Source of the DNA: Prostheceraeus crozeri
Lineage: Eukaryota > Platyhelminthes > Polycladida > Euryleptidae
NCBI GenBank assembly: GCA_907163375.1
Contig: CAJQUW010011254.1
Location: forward strand, 62,001 to 126,000
Length of the DNA: 64,000 nucleotides
Direction of reading: 5' to 3'
Shown: positions 11,222 through 22,982 of the stretch, one piece after another
Numbering within the stretch: the first letter of the stretch is position 1
Layout: every line of letters begins with the position of its first letter
The notes under the pieces: generated by a model
Told to the model about the DNA's origin: nothing
The model's database searches: none
What the model saw: only the letters and a program-made list of their open reading frames with translations
Position numbers and translations under genes: made by a program

Positions 11222-12371
11222 CCCAACATCCCCTTCTACCTGCTGTTCATTGATTTCGAGAAAGCATTCGACTCCGTAGAACACAACGCAACTTTGAATG
11301 CTTCAAAAAGCCAAGGTGTCCAGCATCATTACATTAATCTCATACAAGCCATTAATGATAGCGCCACAACTAATATCAGGCCATCAAACTCCCCTATAGA
11401 AATCTCGATCGAAAGAGGAGACAGACAAGGTGATGTCATCAGTCCAAGTCTCTTCACTAACGCTTTGGAACAAGTCTTCAGGAACATACACTTCGATCCA
11501 GAGAAGGGGATGCTGATAGACAATGACATGATTCACTATTTGGCCTTTGCTGACGATATAGTGCTCCTGGCAAACAGCGCAAGATCCCTTGAGAGCATGC
11601 AAGAGAAAGCAAACGTCGAATCAGAAAAGATTGGCCTCAGGATACACTCCGGTAAAACCCAATGGATGACGAACATAACACAAGGCACAAGCAGCACAAT
11701 CAAGATGAATAGACACTTCATCACGCAAGTTGGAGAAAACAAATATTTGGGTCAAATCATAACACCAAATGGTCATCTGCTCAAAGAAGCGATAAACAAT
11801 AATCAAGCGAATAACAACTAAAATTGGTTGGGCAGCATTCAAGAAGATTGAAACGGCGCTAGCATCAAACCAAGTTCCCAAAACAACGAAGACCTATCCA
11901 TTCAATACTAACAACCTTCCAGTAATGACATGCTTCGGAGACATCTTGTATACCAAGAACTGCTAAGTTAAGATCCGAACGGCAAAGAGAGCGATGGAAC
12001 GCAGAATGACCCACATTTCGAAGAAACAGCATTTTCGTTCGTGTCAGCAGAAAGAAATCAGGAGTAACGGATGCAGTCGAGCACATCTACCATGCGAAAC
12101 ATCGATGGGAAGGGCACGTACCTAGAATGAAAGACAAGAGACAACCGATGGATGCCACGGACGACTTGTTGGTATCCCTACAACTATCCACGGAAAAGAG
12201 GAAGGCCTCTTATACGATGGGATGATTCCCTCCGAGGGCAACATGGAATAACTTGCATGAGGACTGCGATGAACCGCGATGTTTGGAGAAGAAATGGTGA
12301 CGGTCTGCATCAATGTCGCTCCACTTGATGAAATAGTGGTGGTGCTCCACTTGAGACCATTCAAGTAACTC
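11222..12371 (+). pseudogene. RTE-type reverse transcriptase, right piece
   Basis: This continues the protein begun before 7855. It has the palm motif IDFEKAFDSVE, the RGDRQGDVISPSLF block, the catalytic LAFADDIVLLA box (about 11545) and KYLGQIITPNG. After a stop near 11821 the remaining C-terminal region is recognisable in shifting frames, including RTAKRAMERRM and RWEGHV. The similarity fades by about 12370. Frameshifts and the Harbinger-like insertion make it inactive. Confidence 0.8.
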
Positions 12372-14390
12372 AAGTATCATTTTCCATAGATAGGCCTATT
12401 TCAATTTTATCATTCATTCATAAAGAAAAGTAATTTTTGCTAAATTTACTTGCAAATTGAAAAGCTTCTGATAATCAGTAAAACTGATCACTGATGATTG
12501 TAAAAAAGGAGTTGATGTCACTTTTGAGACCAACCATCTAATAAATCACAAATATACATCGCATATCTACATGTCCATTTTCGAGTTAATAGTCAAACTT
12601 TACAAATCAGATCCCTTTCAAAACCTTGCCACGTGGTCTATCAAGATGAAACCTTTGGCATCAATAATAAAGATGTCAACCCATCAGATAACAAAGATGC
12701 CACAATGCACCCCTTTTGAACAATTGTGGACCCGCATTGTTCTCAGTGCCTTTTAACTAACGGCATGTAATTTCATAGAAGGCCTATCCATGTTGGCAGG
12801 TGATCAAAACTGCATTTCCGCGCATTCCGTGCATTTCCGACTCAAGAGACGTTCACTGCATTGAGGAAGTTAAAGCTTCAAGAACGATTCTAATCCCTTC
12901 AAAACTTTTTGCTGTTGTCCCTTCAAAACCCGTTCAAACCGAACGCTGGACCACCACCTCCCCGGCTGTGCCCTTCATCTTTTATTTGATCACATTGCAA
13001 TTACTCCACATATCCTTTATGAGCTCGACTACCTCATTAACCTCGACTGTTCGAAACTGAGATTCACAGACTCACATTGCGTTGACCTGGGGTCACAACG
13101 ATTTGAGGTGTGCAGCTGTAGGACGTATGCCTGCATTCATTAGTAATAATAACTCAACATGCGACCGCAAAGGTTAGTGCATTGAAATAAGCCATGTAAA
13201 CAGATCTCATCAGAGATTTCTCCTTTTTAGCGAAGGCCAATTGTACAGTCAAAGTATGTGTTCATAGCCAAGTAGGCCAGTGCATCAAACTCTAAATCTC
13301 GTCAAACCATGATTCTCCAGAAATCGGTTGACAAAGATAATCGAAACGTCCCGACACTTGGCTGTTCTCAATTATCTATTTTTTATCCGTAAAGGCATTC
13401 AGCTAACTTTAATACATATTTATCATAACGGGTATGGCCGACACTCTCAAAAAACTTCTCGTCAAACTATGATGATCAAAGGTAAGCAAATTGATCCTTG
13501 GATATTGTGAAGAAATGAAATGGAAACAACTTCATAAATAATGTGAAGCGGTTGTTAAAATACACTTATTGACTCCGGGAAACAGGACATGAACATGACA
13601 ACCGATGTCACATACAACTGAAACCATAAAATTTTGGTGATCATTTCTATATTTGGGTGTTTTCTTGCTACTTCGAGAAGTAAAACTGTTGAGTCTAACT
13701 ACATGCACGAATTTGTGCTTAGCGCGTGACTTCTAAATACGAAACTTTCCATCTGACTTTTTAAAAAATCAAAGATTTGCTCTCCATAATTTTTTCAATG
13801 ATTTAAACAATTGAATATTTTGCTGGGAAAATCTTTTGCTTTTTTTCTTTCCGTCAAATCATAGTTAAATCGCCGAAAAGACGATTACCAATTTTTAAAT
13901 TGAAAATGATGGCACCTTCTATGAATTCATGACGCAATGCCACTATGAAATTTTCAAGGTCTGCCTCACCAATTAAGTCGACAAGTTAATGTGCGTGTCT
14001 GCTTCTTTCATGGAAATGTGACGAAGCATAAAGAAATTCACGATTTTTGGTTCTTGTCTGATAGAATAATGGCGATAAAGCAGAATGTATAAAATCAACT
14101 TCCTTGCTGCCTTTTTAAAGTGCTATTATTTTCATGTTAAAAATTGCTTTCTTTTTTGGCCAGTTTGCTGCGATTTGACGCGAAGAAAAGGAAGAACCGT
14201 TGTGCATGCATGACAGCTTTAATGTCACCATCTGTTCATTAAATCACTTGGTGGGAATGCAGGATTCCTGAAGACCACCAGAACTTACAAACAATATAAT
14301 TTACATCAGAATTGCTGCTTGAAAAGAATTTACGTTGACGCACAATTTTACCACGTTTAAAGTTGGCTGATCGGCTAATATTTCTTCGGT
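12372..14390. other. No gene seen
   Basis: About 2 kb of AT-rich sequence with only short open frames (12571-12756, 12800-13060, 13328-13510). None has recognisable motifs or splice sites that I could connect. Confidence 0.5.
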
Positions 14391-15101
14391 GATTAACTCA
14401 AGGTGACCAGATTTTTTTTATCCAAAACCGGGACACCAAAAAAAGTAGTAAAAAATGGGCCTATAGGTGTGATCTTGCTTTACAGATAATTATGTTTGTT
14501 AACACAAACAGCAAATTTTACGAGTAGCCTTGCGAATACCTTGTTGGGAAATATCAATCTATGTTCAATCATTGATTGTTTAACTTGTTATGTTCAGGAA
14601 TCATCACCTCTCTATAAAAAATGACGAATTCTTAATATATTTTCATCCACATGGTGGATATGCATAGAAGAGTAGGCCCCTATTTCTGCAATTGCTTTCA
14701 AAAACTTGTTATGTAAATCATCCATTTCATACTACTTCGTTGTTGGGTTATTGTCAATCTCTGGACTGTATAGGCTATGCGATAAAGTCTTTTTAGTATA
14801 TTGCTTTATTTTGTATCTTATATTTTCTTCGACTGAGATAATCCGATTTCATTTCATCGTTCCATGAAGATGACAACTATCTAAATATTTGAATCACTTT
14901 AGTAATTCACCAAATGTGAATTGTTTGTGTATTTATCATGAAAATATTCTTTAATCAATGTCTAATCACTTCCGTGGCCTCCTTGACTAGCATTGTTTCC
15001 ACTAAGTTTTCTTGTAAACGATGAAAAATTAATGTTGTAACGAAACTCTTTAATTACTATCCTATAGTTGAAAAAGCAATGAAGTCAGAAATATTGTTCA
15101 T

Positions 15102-15625
15102 TCAAGAATCTCCGTATTTTTTGCTTGAATGTATGTCAAGCAACATTTGCCTTTGCGATTTCAAAAAGTCGAAAAACTGCTGGCATGGCATATCAAAATT
15201 GACCTTCACATTCAGCATAATTGCCTTGATTGTGTCGACTTTGATCTGTGTTTTGTCAGATGACCACATTCTGTTCATCAGCGAGAATATACGCTCAATT
15301 GGGGCATTTGAGCCCGGCAAGCACATCGCAAATTGAACATAAATTGAACATTAAAAAATAAACAGTAAAATAAAAAAAACAGTAATAAAAAATAAACAGT
15401 AAATTGAACATTGGTACAGTATATAGTTCTTCAAATTCAACGGCATTGTGACGAAAATGTTGAAAAGTAACGACCGTCAGATTTAACCGAGTCGCCGTTC
15501 TATTTGTCCATAACATCAGGTGTAATGAAGGCTTTCATTTTTGTGTAGGTCAAAGAGCCTATCACCATTGACCTTACAAACGTCTTTCATAGTTATATTG
15601 ATATTTTCAAGAGAGTCCTCTACAT
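15102..15625 (-). pseudogene. hAT transposase, C-terminal segment
   Basis: The segment ends with the hAT dimerisation motif, PGSNAPIERIFSLMNRMW (about 15318-15265), followed by a CQQFFDFL-like block and the closing SSKKYGDS. Upstream, about 15620-15500, it reads ENINITMKDVCKVNGDRLFDL in another frame. A short low-complexity insertion of AAATTGAACATT and AATAAACAGTAA units (about 15330-15410) interrupts it. The MITE at 15626-16402 separates it from the preceding segment. Confidence 0.75.
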
Positions 15626-16402
15626 CCCTGTGGGAACGCATCTTGCTAATATCAACAGATTATCTGGCGAGGTAGCGATTTTGTGGATAATTTTTTTAAA
15701 GGTTCATTTTCGTGTAAAAACTATCTCCGCATGTGAAAATGGTCATCATTTATCCAAAAACATGTGTAAAATTAAAAAACGACAGTTGGCGAAAAAGTTG
15801 CTATAATTAGTTGGTAGATATTTGTTTACTAATGCGAGCTGATTTTTCGCTAACCGGCGAAATCGTGGATATTGTAGCAACTAATTAGTGGTAAGTAGTA
15901 ATGTTCGTATATTACCTTCACATGAAAATATATTGTATACTCAGTCTGATCTGATGAAAAGGGATCTTTTTTTTAATTCACGAAGGCTTAAACTAAAAAA
16001 AGTATTTATCTTCCATAAATGTCGCAGTAAATACTATGATATTATTCAAATATTTGTCATTGTTGTAAATTATTGAATGTCAAGAGATGTTATGAAAATT
16101 GATATATGCGGATTCTCTGTATTCTTATCATTATCAAAGAATGATAGTCTGCACTTATTTCTTAGATAGATTAGCCATATGTGGGGGATAGTGAGGAGGT
16201 GAGGGAGATAATAGAGCCTGGGCTGTAGAGGCGGATTACTAAAGAAAATAAGAGAGAAAGTCAAAAGTAAAAGTTGACATATAGAGCGCGAATTGTCGCC
16301 GGCGAACTTCGCCAGCGAATATCCCGCAAATATGACTGAACTTTAGCATGATATTCTGCAGCTGACATTCGCCAGTTTTTCGCAAGATTCGTTCCCACAG
16401 GG
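15626..16402 (+). mobile_element. MITE copy 1 in the hAT transposase
   Basis: A 777-bp non-coding unit with inverted termini CCCTGTGGGAACGCATCTTG and GCAAGATTCGTTCCCACAGG. AT is found on both sides, fitting a 2-bp target duplication. The whole unit is repeated in inverted orientation at 17202-17976. The inner part holds AACTGGCGAATGTCAGCTGC and its near-complement, GC-rich against an AT-rich core. Confidence 0.85.
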
Positions 16403-17201
16403 ATTAGACCAGGTTGGAATATCTTTCAGAAGAACCCATTTGAAGGTTATGATGTCACTGCCACAATGTGATGTAGCCAATTGCTGTTTCGAAAAAGTCG
16501 TCAACATGCTGGAAAAATTGAGCTAGGTCGATTTTTTCCTCGCGTTCAAGTTGACGAAGAACATTCTTGGTTTCCATACCAGTGAAACGCTCACTTTTCC
16601 TGGACTTCAAATTATCCAACAAATCAGTGATAATATTCCATCGCTGTCAAAGTTTCAGATTGAATAGCTGTATTTGCGGTAGAGAACATGGATGATTGCG
16701 AATGGACAAATAGGAGCCAAGCTTCATTAACACGATCATCTAAAAATCGTTTGATAACTGTTGTATCGGTGAGATATACAATGTATGTGAATACTGATCG
16801 GCCGACAATTACATAGCCGTTTACAATCACTGCTAAAACGTCTACTAGTAAATACGATGAGTAGTATCAATGGTCATGATAACGAAATGTTCACGAGAGA
16901 CAATAATATGTACATGTATAACCTTCAAGATCACATGATGAGATCAGGTGTTTGAATGTGTAAAACCGTCGGACATATTGAGAATAAAGGGAACAGACTC
17001 GATCGTCTGTAAAGCAAGAACGTCGTTCTCATTTCCATGATCTTAGGAAGATAATCAGCCCTTAGATCCACTATAACAAATAGAACAATAACAGTAGGAC
17101 ATTTTTGTTGTGACTCAAAATATAGCTTTAAAGGAAGATCTTTAGTATACGCTCTACTGCTGGAAGCAACGCAAGCCATCGTGTCTTTGAGTAACCAAGA
17201 A
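16403..17201 (-). pseudogene. hAT transposase, central segment
   Basis: This piece lies between the two MITE copies. Next to the right-hand MITE it reads ILGYSKTRWLALLPAVERIL once the MITE and one copy of its AA duplication are set aside, a signature block of this hAT group. It continues with LKLYFESQQKCP in another frame and then RQLEREEKIDLAQFFQHV and the ETAIGYITLW block. Several frameshifts are present, so it is a fossil. Confidence 0.75.
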
Positions 17202-17976
17202 CCCTGTGGGAACGAATCTTGCGAAGAACTGGCGAATGTCAGCTGCAGAATATCATGCTAAAGTTCAGTCACATTTGCGGGATATTCGCTGGCGAAGTTC
17301 GCCGGCGACAATTCGCGCTCTATATGTCACCTTTTACTTTTGACTTTCTCTCATATTTTCTTTAGTAATCCGCCTCTGCAGCCGAGGCTCTATTCTCTCC
17401 CTCACCTCCTCACTATCCCCCACACATGGCTAATCTATCTAAGAAATAAGTGCAGACTATCATTCCTTGGTAATGATAAGAATATAGAGAATCCGCATAT
17501 ATCAATTTTCATAACATCTCTTGACATTCAATAATTTACAACAATGACAAATATTTGAATAATATCATAGTATTTACTGCGACATTTATGGAAGATAAAT
17601 ACTTTTTTTAGTTTAAGCCTTCGTGAAGTAAAAAAGATCCCTTTTTATGAGATCAGACTGAGAATACAATATATTTTCATGTGAAGGTAATATACGAACA
17701 TTACTACTTACCACTAATTAGTTGCTACAATATCCACGATTTCGCCGGTTAGCGAAAAATCAGCTCGCATTAGTAAACAAATATCTACCAACTAATTATA
17801 GCAACTTTTTCGCCAACTGTCGTTTTTTAATTTTACACATGTTTTTGGATAAATTATGACCATTTTCGCATGCGGACATACTTTTTACACGAAAATGAAC
17901 CTTTACAAAAATTATCCACAAAATCGCTACCTCGCCAGATAATCTGTTGATATTAGCAAGATGCGTTCCCACAGGG
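17202..17976 (-). mobile_element. MITE copy 2, inverted relative to copy 1
   Basis: A 775-bp unit ending in the same inverted termini as copy 1 and nearly identical to it along its whole length in reverse orientation. AA flanks both ends (2-bp duplication), and removing the unit restores the hAT reading frame across the site. It carries no coding capacity. Confidence 0.85.
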
Positions 17977-18942
17977 AATGCGGCTATAATGAATATTCAC
18001 TTCAGCACAGAACTCTTTCAAGTTACTGCAGCGAACTGTGTATATATGGAAATATCCAAAAAATTTTTCAGTTATCTGTTCGACGTCGACTGGCAATAAA
18101 TCAGTTGCACTTCTCATTGCATTATGTAATATGTGCGCATTGCATCCAAGGCCCAGCAAACCTGGTCTCTGCAGTTCATTTCTCATCAATTTGAATACAT
18201 TGCGATCACCATGGCGAGCTGCTCCGCCAAAATTCGCGTTAGTGTTATCGGCAGAAAAATCCGACGAGTTTGTTTTTTAATTCAAACTCAGTCATGGTAG
18301 CAAGTAACTTTTCCTTAATTATTTGGCTTGTCTCCCCGGGAACTTCATGGAAATCCAGCAGTTTTACACACACACCATTCGTCTGTGAAAAGTATCGAAC
18401 AATCACGGGAAGGAGTTTTGTCTCCCGCCTATTGGAAGTGTCTGTGTAAAGGGTGATGAAGAAAACTTTGCTTAGATCCTCGCACAATTCCTTTCGCGCG
18501 TATGGGGAGTGAACATTGACAACGATAGCCTCTGATTTTGTTCTTGCACAGAAAAATTTAGAGTCCCACAATATATTGATAAGTTTTGACGTACAGTCCA
18601 TTGACCGAAAGCTGTGGTCATGTGCCAGAGAATGATAGGCAAACAGTCCTTCACGCGCAGCTATCTCCAAATCATCCGCCATGGGCGCTTTCTTTATAAG
18701 CCAATTTTGTACGCTTTCTTTGGATGAGCGTCTCTGCTCCGACGACTTTTGTTTGGCACTTTTAAACTTTTAATATGGTCGTTGATGTCCGATCGGCCGC
18801 CATGCGAAACAGAAAAAGTGCAGCAGCAAAGAGTACAATAGGTTTCGTGGACTGTCTTTCCCTTCTTAAAAAGGGGGAACTCACTTTGCAGATCTAAATT
18901 GAATGCACACTTTCTCTTCGGCATCACGAAATTTATCGGCAC
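17977..18942 (-). pseudogene. hAT transposase, N-terminal and catalytic-start segment
   Basis: The N-terminus (18942-18694) carries a BED-like zinc finger with YCTLCCCTFSVSHGGRSDIN followed by DHIKS. A second block (18682-18245) has DDLEIAAREGLFAYHSL, HSFRSMDCTSKL and FITLYTDTSNR, which fits the first catalytic Asp region of the hAT RNase-H-like fold. A third block (18189 downwards) has LLGLGCNAHILHNAM, the conserved CNAHxLHN motif. Frame changes separate the blocks. The promoter side was later hit by the Polinton, about 200 bp upstream. Confidence 0.75.
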
Positions 18943-19136
18943 ACTTCTTCGAGTTCACAGCCAAGGACGAATAGGAAAGACGGTGATGACACTGATCGGT
19001 GATATAGCAGGCGAAGATACAACACAGTAATGCAATGTAGCGATAGTCTCTGACGCGGCTTAACTTCAATCAATCAACTTTCAAGTGAGGACAAAAATCT
19101 ATGTTCTCAACCAAAAAAGACGCTATTAATAGTATC

Positions 19137-20580
19137 AGTCCGGGAGCTAGCGTGAAGTTGTGCAAAGAACGAGGTAGTACATAAAACTTTCACATAGCAT
19201 AATACACCTCTAACCTACTGCAAAACTTCGCGTCTGCCGGATCAGATCATTTGCTTTTCAGAAATAGAGAGGATAACACAATCCTATGTATTTCCAGTGG
19301 TAAAATTGTGACATTTAAGGTGTTGACTCCATTTTTTCGAATTTTTGATCATAAAAGTTGCACAAATTGGTATTTTGTTAAACTGGTTATTATAGAAATC
19401 ATCTGCAGATCATGATCTTTCAAATGAGTTATCATTCAGTGACAGAGGATGAAGTAAAGTGTACAAACAGACACTTTTCGTTGGTGTAACTGCAAATTTT
19501 AACATAGAAATTTCAGGAAAATTGTTGATATACTTTAACGAAAAGTGTCTGTTTGTACACTTTTGGTGATGAAAATTTTCCGGAAAATTTTGAATCAAAA
19601 TTTTCCATGGAAAATTTTGGAAAATATTGGAAAATTTTGGAAAAAATCGGAAAATTTTGGAAAATTTTGAAAGTTCTGATTTTTTGTGATAGGCCCTATA
19701 TGCTTTGACCGCTTCCACAGCCGAGGCAGCTACACACCAATAGAATGGGTCTATAAAACTGGTGATTTTGATTATTATTTTGAATAAAACGATTTTGAAA
19801 AATGAAGAAATTTGAATTTTTGTGATATAATTTTTACGTTTTCTATCACAGCCGAGCCGAGGCATAGACACACCAATAGAATTGTTCTAAAACTCTTGAT
19901 TTCATCACATCATTTCGATTAAAACAATCATAGCAATACGAATCCCGTCCGCGGATTTTTGAGCATTCCTTTGCCATCATCAGTGGCTTGTGGCAATTTG
20001 TTGCCATTTTTAATATTATAACACAGACATCTTTTGGGAGAACGTGAATTTTTTCCTTTACAAAAGGGGTATAATTTCATGCATTGTGAGTAATGGGCAA
20101 AAGACCGTTCCAGGACACCATAAAATTCAAAAAAATAGTATCTTTAAAAACGACATAAATTCATGAATTTGAACCCTTTTTCAGGTTTTTAAGACCTAAA
20201 TACATGAATTTAGTCCATTCAAAAAGTACCATTTTTTCAAAAATGGTACTTTTTAAAAACGACATAAATTCATGAATTTGAACCCTTTTTCAGGTTATGA
20301 AGACCTAAATTCACAAATTTGGGCGTTTTTAAAAATAACCAATTTTCAAATTTTTCAAAATCTCAAATTTGAGAATTACAATTTTCACCGCTTAAATCAT
20401 GACCGTTCCAGGACACCGAAAAAATCATAAAAGTTAAGAATCTCAAAATTTGAGAATTACAATTTTCACCCCCGCCAAAATCATGACCGTTCTAGGACAC
20501 CGAAAATTAGTATTTTTAAAAACGTCTTTTAAATCCATTTTTCAGGTTTTTAAAATATATCATGTGACTAAAAATATTTG
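19137..20580. repeat. Left terminal inverted repeat of the Polinton
   Basis: Two blocks match the right end in inverse orientation: an outer block from 19137 to about 19455 and an inner block from about 20085 to 20580, the latter with repeats of AAATTCATGAATTTGAACCC and GACCGTTCCAGGACACC. Between them (about 19456-20085) the left and right ends differ, apart from shared GGAAAATTTT-type runs. Confidence 0.85.
19456..19563. repeat. Large hairpin inside the left Polinton end
   Basis: GTGTACAAACAGACACTTTT (starting near 19459) is repeated as its inverse complement at 19537-19563, giving about 27-bp arms around a ~54-bp loop. The right Polinton end lacks this hairpin. GGAAAATTTT runs follow at about 19577-19670. 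Confidence 0.8.
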
Positions 20581-20937
20581 AAGGAATTGACATATTCTTA
20601 ACAATAAGTTTAGGTACTTTTACAATTGTCATTCAATTGTAGAGAACATTTATGAATAAAATGCATTTCAGTGTAAGGAGCTGTGTCCTCCAACTCAAAC
20701 ATTTGAAAGGAAACAATGTATGAAAGAACAAACAGCTGCTACACCCACTTAGACATTTGTAAGACGTGAAATATATAACCAGCAAATCCTACTCCGGCTG
20801 CAATGCCGTGAAATAATACACAACAACAATAATCGATATGGCTATTTCAAACAATTGTGCTGAAGACTTATTTAATTTAACAGTGTTTCTTGTCAGTGAA
20901 GGTTGTGTCAAAACGCTCTCGTCATATATTTCTCAAA
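20581..20937. other. No gene seen (inside Polinton)
   Basis: Spacer between the left inverted repeat and the first possible open frame. Nothing recognisable. Confidence 0.4.
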
Positions 20938-21343
20938 ATGAGACAAGATCAATTTGAAGATAGAAGAAAACAATCGTTGCCAGGGAGGATGAAAAAATTA
21001 CGGGAGGAATTCAAGAGGAATATATTTTGAGAGGTATGAATTTACAGATACTTTGAGTGATTTCATAGAGCCAAATGGTGGAGAGAATAATACAATTGTA
21101 AACTTACACAAATTCTTGTTGCATGAAAAAAGAAACAATTCACTCAGTGTTATGTGTAAAATTTTTGTCGGTAAGCACTATCTGCTCTCTGTTTGTGATA
21201 ATGACAAGTCTTATTTTTATAGTCTCTTGAAGCAAAATCATATCAATTATTCACGCACCGAAGTTTCATTTGTTATGAAATTAGGTAAATTAGCAGACAA
21301 ATTTCCTACGCTTTGTTGGGTGTCTGTTTCTCTTGTACTTTAA
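20938..21343 (+). pseudogene. Possible small Polinton gene, frame-shifted
   Basis: An ATG at 20938 opens a short Arg/Lys-rich frame (RKQSLPGRMKKLREEFKRN) that stops at about 21031. A second frame, open from about 21000 to 21343, encodes ~100 residues such as EPNGGENNTIVNLHKFLLHE with no recognised domain. A one-base change near 21000-21030 would connect them. It may be a lineage-specific gene or chance open sequence. Confidence 0.25.
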
Positions 21344-21716
21344 AAGTCACGACCTAATGTTAACGGAAGATTGACTTCATTGTGTAAAGCAATTATGTGA
21401 CATTCCAAATGATTCCATTCTTCTCCCAAACAATGGTGCGTCATTTAGCGTCAATACAGCGCTGACATATTCAATGGAATTTGGATGTTAAACTCCGCTA
21501 TTGTTATTGCGATACGGCCGCAAGACACTTTATTTTCAATTTTAGACCTATGCTATTTCATTTTAATTTTCTTAACAATGGTGCGCCATTCAGCTAAAAT
21601 ACTGCGCCATTCAACTAATCAAATGAACGCGTTGACATTAGACGCGCTGCGAAGAAAATTTATCATTCTTCAAACCCCTCTGTTTTATATGCAATGTAAA
21701 TACAATAGAGTGTTTC

Positions 21717-21955
21717 AACCAATGAAACCTTGTCCACTCGTGGACAGAAATCCTATTGTTTAGAAAACTTGTATCTGTGTGTTTTATATGCAATGCTATT
21801 TCCTGTTTTATATGCAATGTTATTTCCTGTTTTATATGCAATGTTATTTCCTGTTTTATATGCAATGTTATTTCCTGTTTTCAATCATTTTCATTATGTT
21901 GTTATATGACGTCATTTTTCTCTCATCCAATGAAACCTTGTCCACACGTGGACAA
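21717..21955. repeat. Duplicated palindrome motif and 24-bp tandem repeat
   Basis: CCAATGAAACCTTGTCCAC followed by a two-base loop and GTGGACA occurs at about 21718-21746 and again at 21929-21955. Each copy contains the palindrome GTCCAC-NN-GTGGAC. Between them, about four copies of a 24-bp unit (TGTTTTATATGCAATGTTAT plus four bases) run from 21779 to 21882. The array is non-coding in appearance, though one frame is open by chance. Confidence 0.8.
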
Positions 21956-22085
21956 ATTTACATGTATTTCAATGTATCCAAATTGAATGTATTTAAAGTG
22001 GATGTAACCAAATTGAAATATCCATGTGTTGTTTTTAATTTCTCATTTACGGGAATATAATAGAAACATTGTATCTTCTATAAAA

Positions 22086-22272
22086 ATGAGAAACATCAGG
22101 GACTTCCAAAAAATATACAGCAAACAAAACCACGTCAAATTTCGATTTAAATGAGATTGCTAAGCAATTGGGAATAAAGAATTTTCACATATTGATGAGT
22201 AATGAATTACTATTGATAAAAGATGTGCGAAACACTAACTCTACTAATACAATGCAACAATGTAACGTTTAA
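22086..22272 (+). pseudogene. Truncated duplicate of the Polinton protease gene start
   Basis: From ATG 22086 the sequence parallels the first ~130 bp of the protease gene at 22513, strongest over CAATTGGGAATAAAGAATTT and CACATATTGATGAG. A frame change after about 22130 and divergence after about 22220 leave only an N-terminal scrap, ending at TAA by about 22272. The A-rich sequence before the ATG (TATAAAAATG) is also shared. Confidence 0.7.
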
Positions 22273-22304
22273 ATTTAGATTAAATTAAATCATTTCAAAA
22301 TTGA

Positions 22305-22490
22305 ATAAGTAGTAAAGAAAGACATCATTGTGGATCAGTTTTAAATCTATACCCCCCCCAAGTAGCAAGGAAAGTCATCATTATAAAAATGTTTTAAATC
22401 AATACCCCCTTCTGACTAAGTAGTAAGGAAAGACATCATTAGAGAACAGTTTTAAATCAATACCCCCCCTTCTGACTTCTAGGGGTCCCT
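22305..22490. repeat. About three tandem copies of a ~60-bp unit upstream of the protease
   Basis: Units contain AAGTAGTAAGGAAAGACATC, then TTTTAAATCAATACCCCCC and TTCTGACT. The C-runs vary from five to eight bases. It occupies the 5' region of the protease gene and could hold promoter elements, but nothing specific shows that. Confidence 0.75.
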
Positions 22491-22512
22491 TAAGAAATTT
22501 TTTTATTATAAA

Positions 22513-22971
22513 ATGAGCAACATAAATGAGGTTTTGAAATTATATGGAACACAGACAACAACGAATTTCGATTTAAATAAGATTGCTAATCAATTGGGAA
22601 TAAAGAATTTTCACATATTGATGAGGGATGAATTACAATTCCTAAAAAATAGGCCAACAGGAACCTTCAGTTCCCGGAACAAAGTTCCATCAATAACTGT
22701 AAATTTCATAACAAATCTTCATACGTCAGATGAAAAAGGTGTACATTGGTCAGCAGGCGTTAAAAATCATCAGCAGAACTATTATTTTGATTCATACGGT
22801 TTGCCCCCTACAAATGAAGTAAAAGAATTACTTGGAACGGGAACATACAATACGTTTCAAATTCAAACACCAGGCACTACCTATTGTGGACAATTATGTT
22901 TATACGTTTTGTACAAATTACAAAAAGGAGTACCATTTCTAGATATTATGTTAGAGTTAAACAATCTATAA
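22513..22971 (+). CDS. PRO: Adenain-like maturation cysteine protease
   Basis: 152 residues, close to the usual length of Polinton proteases, and intact. Catalytic residues align with the adenovirus protease pattern: His in GVHWSAG (residue ~78), Asp in YYFDSYGLPP (~94), Gln seven residues before Cys in QTPGTTYCGQLCLYVLY (Q118, C125). The family cleaves capsid and core precursors during virion maturation. The start at 22513 follows a T-run and TATAAAATG like other genes of the element. It converges with the integrase gene, separated by ~10 bp (22972-22982). Confidence 0.93.
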   Translation: MSNINEVLKLYGTQTTTNFDLNKIANQLGIKNFHILMRDELQFLKNRPTGTFSSRNKVPSITVNFITNLHTSDEKGVHWSAGVKNHQQNYYFDSYGLPPTNEVKELLGTGTYNTFQIQTPGTTYCGQLCLYVLYKLQKGVPFLDIMLELNNL

Positions 22972-22982
22972 CTCAAGCGAAG

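Larger units (their letters stand above)
7855..11224. mobile_element. Harbinger-like DNA transposon with a nested hAT
   Basis: Inverted termini begin GGGCCGGATGAATAAAAAG at 7855 and are mirrored ending at 11224. The similarity extends for roughly 27 bp and then continues as degenerate GAAGTAAA-type repeats on both sides. Flanks are AAT on the left and AAC on the right, consistent with a 3-bp target duplication carrying one later change, because removing one copy restores the RT frame. A Myb/SANT-like ORF inside and a 3-bp duplication fit the PIF/Harbinger superfamily. No DDE transposase is seen; the hAT at 8878-11066 has interrupted the interior. Confidence 0.65.

Noticed and set aside
21779..21882. 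Direct repeats that could be taken for a CRISPR array
   Set aside because: The 24-bp units are head-to-tail with no unique spacers, in an animal transposon; a simple tandem repeat.
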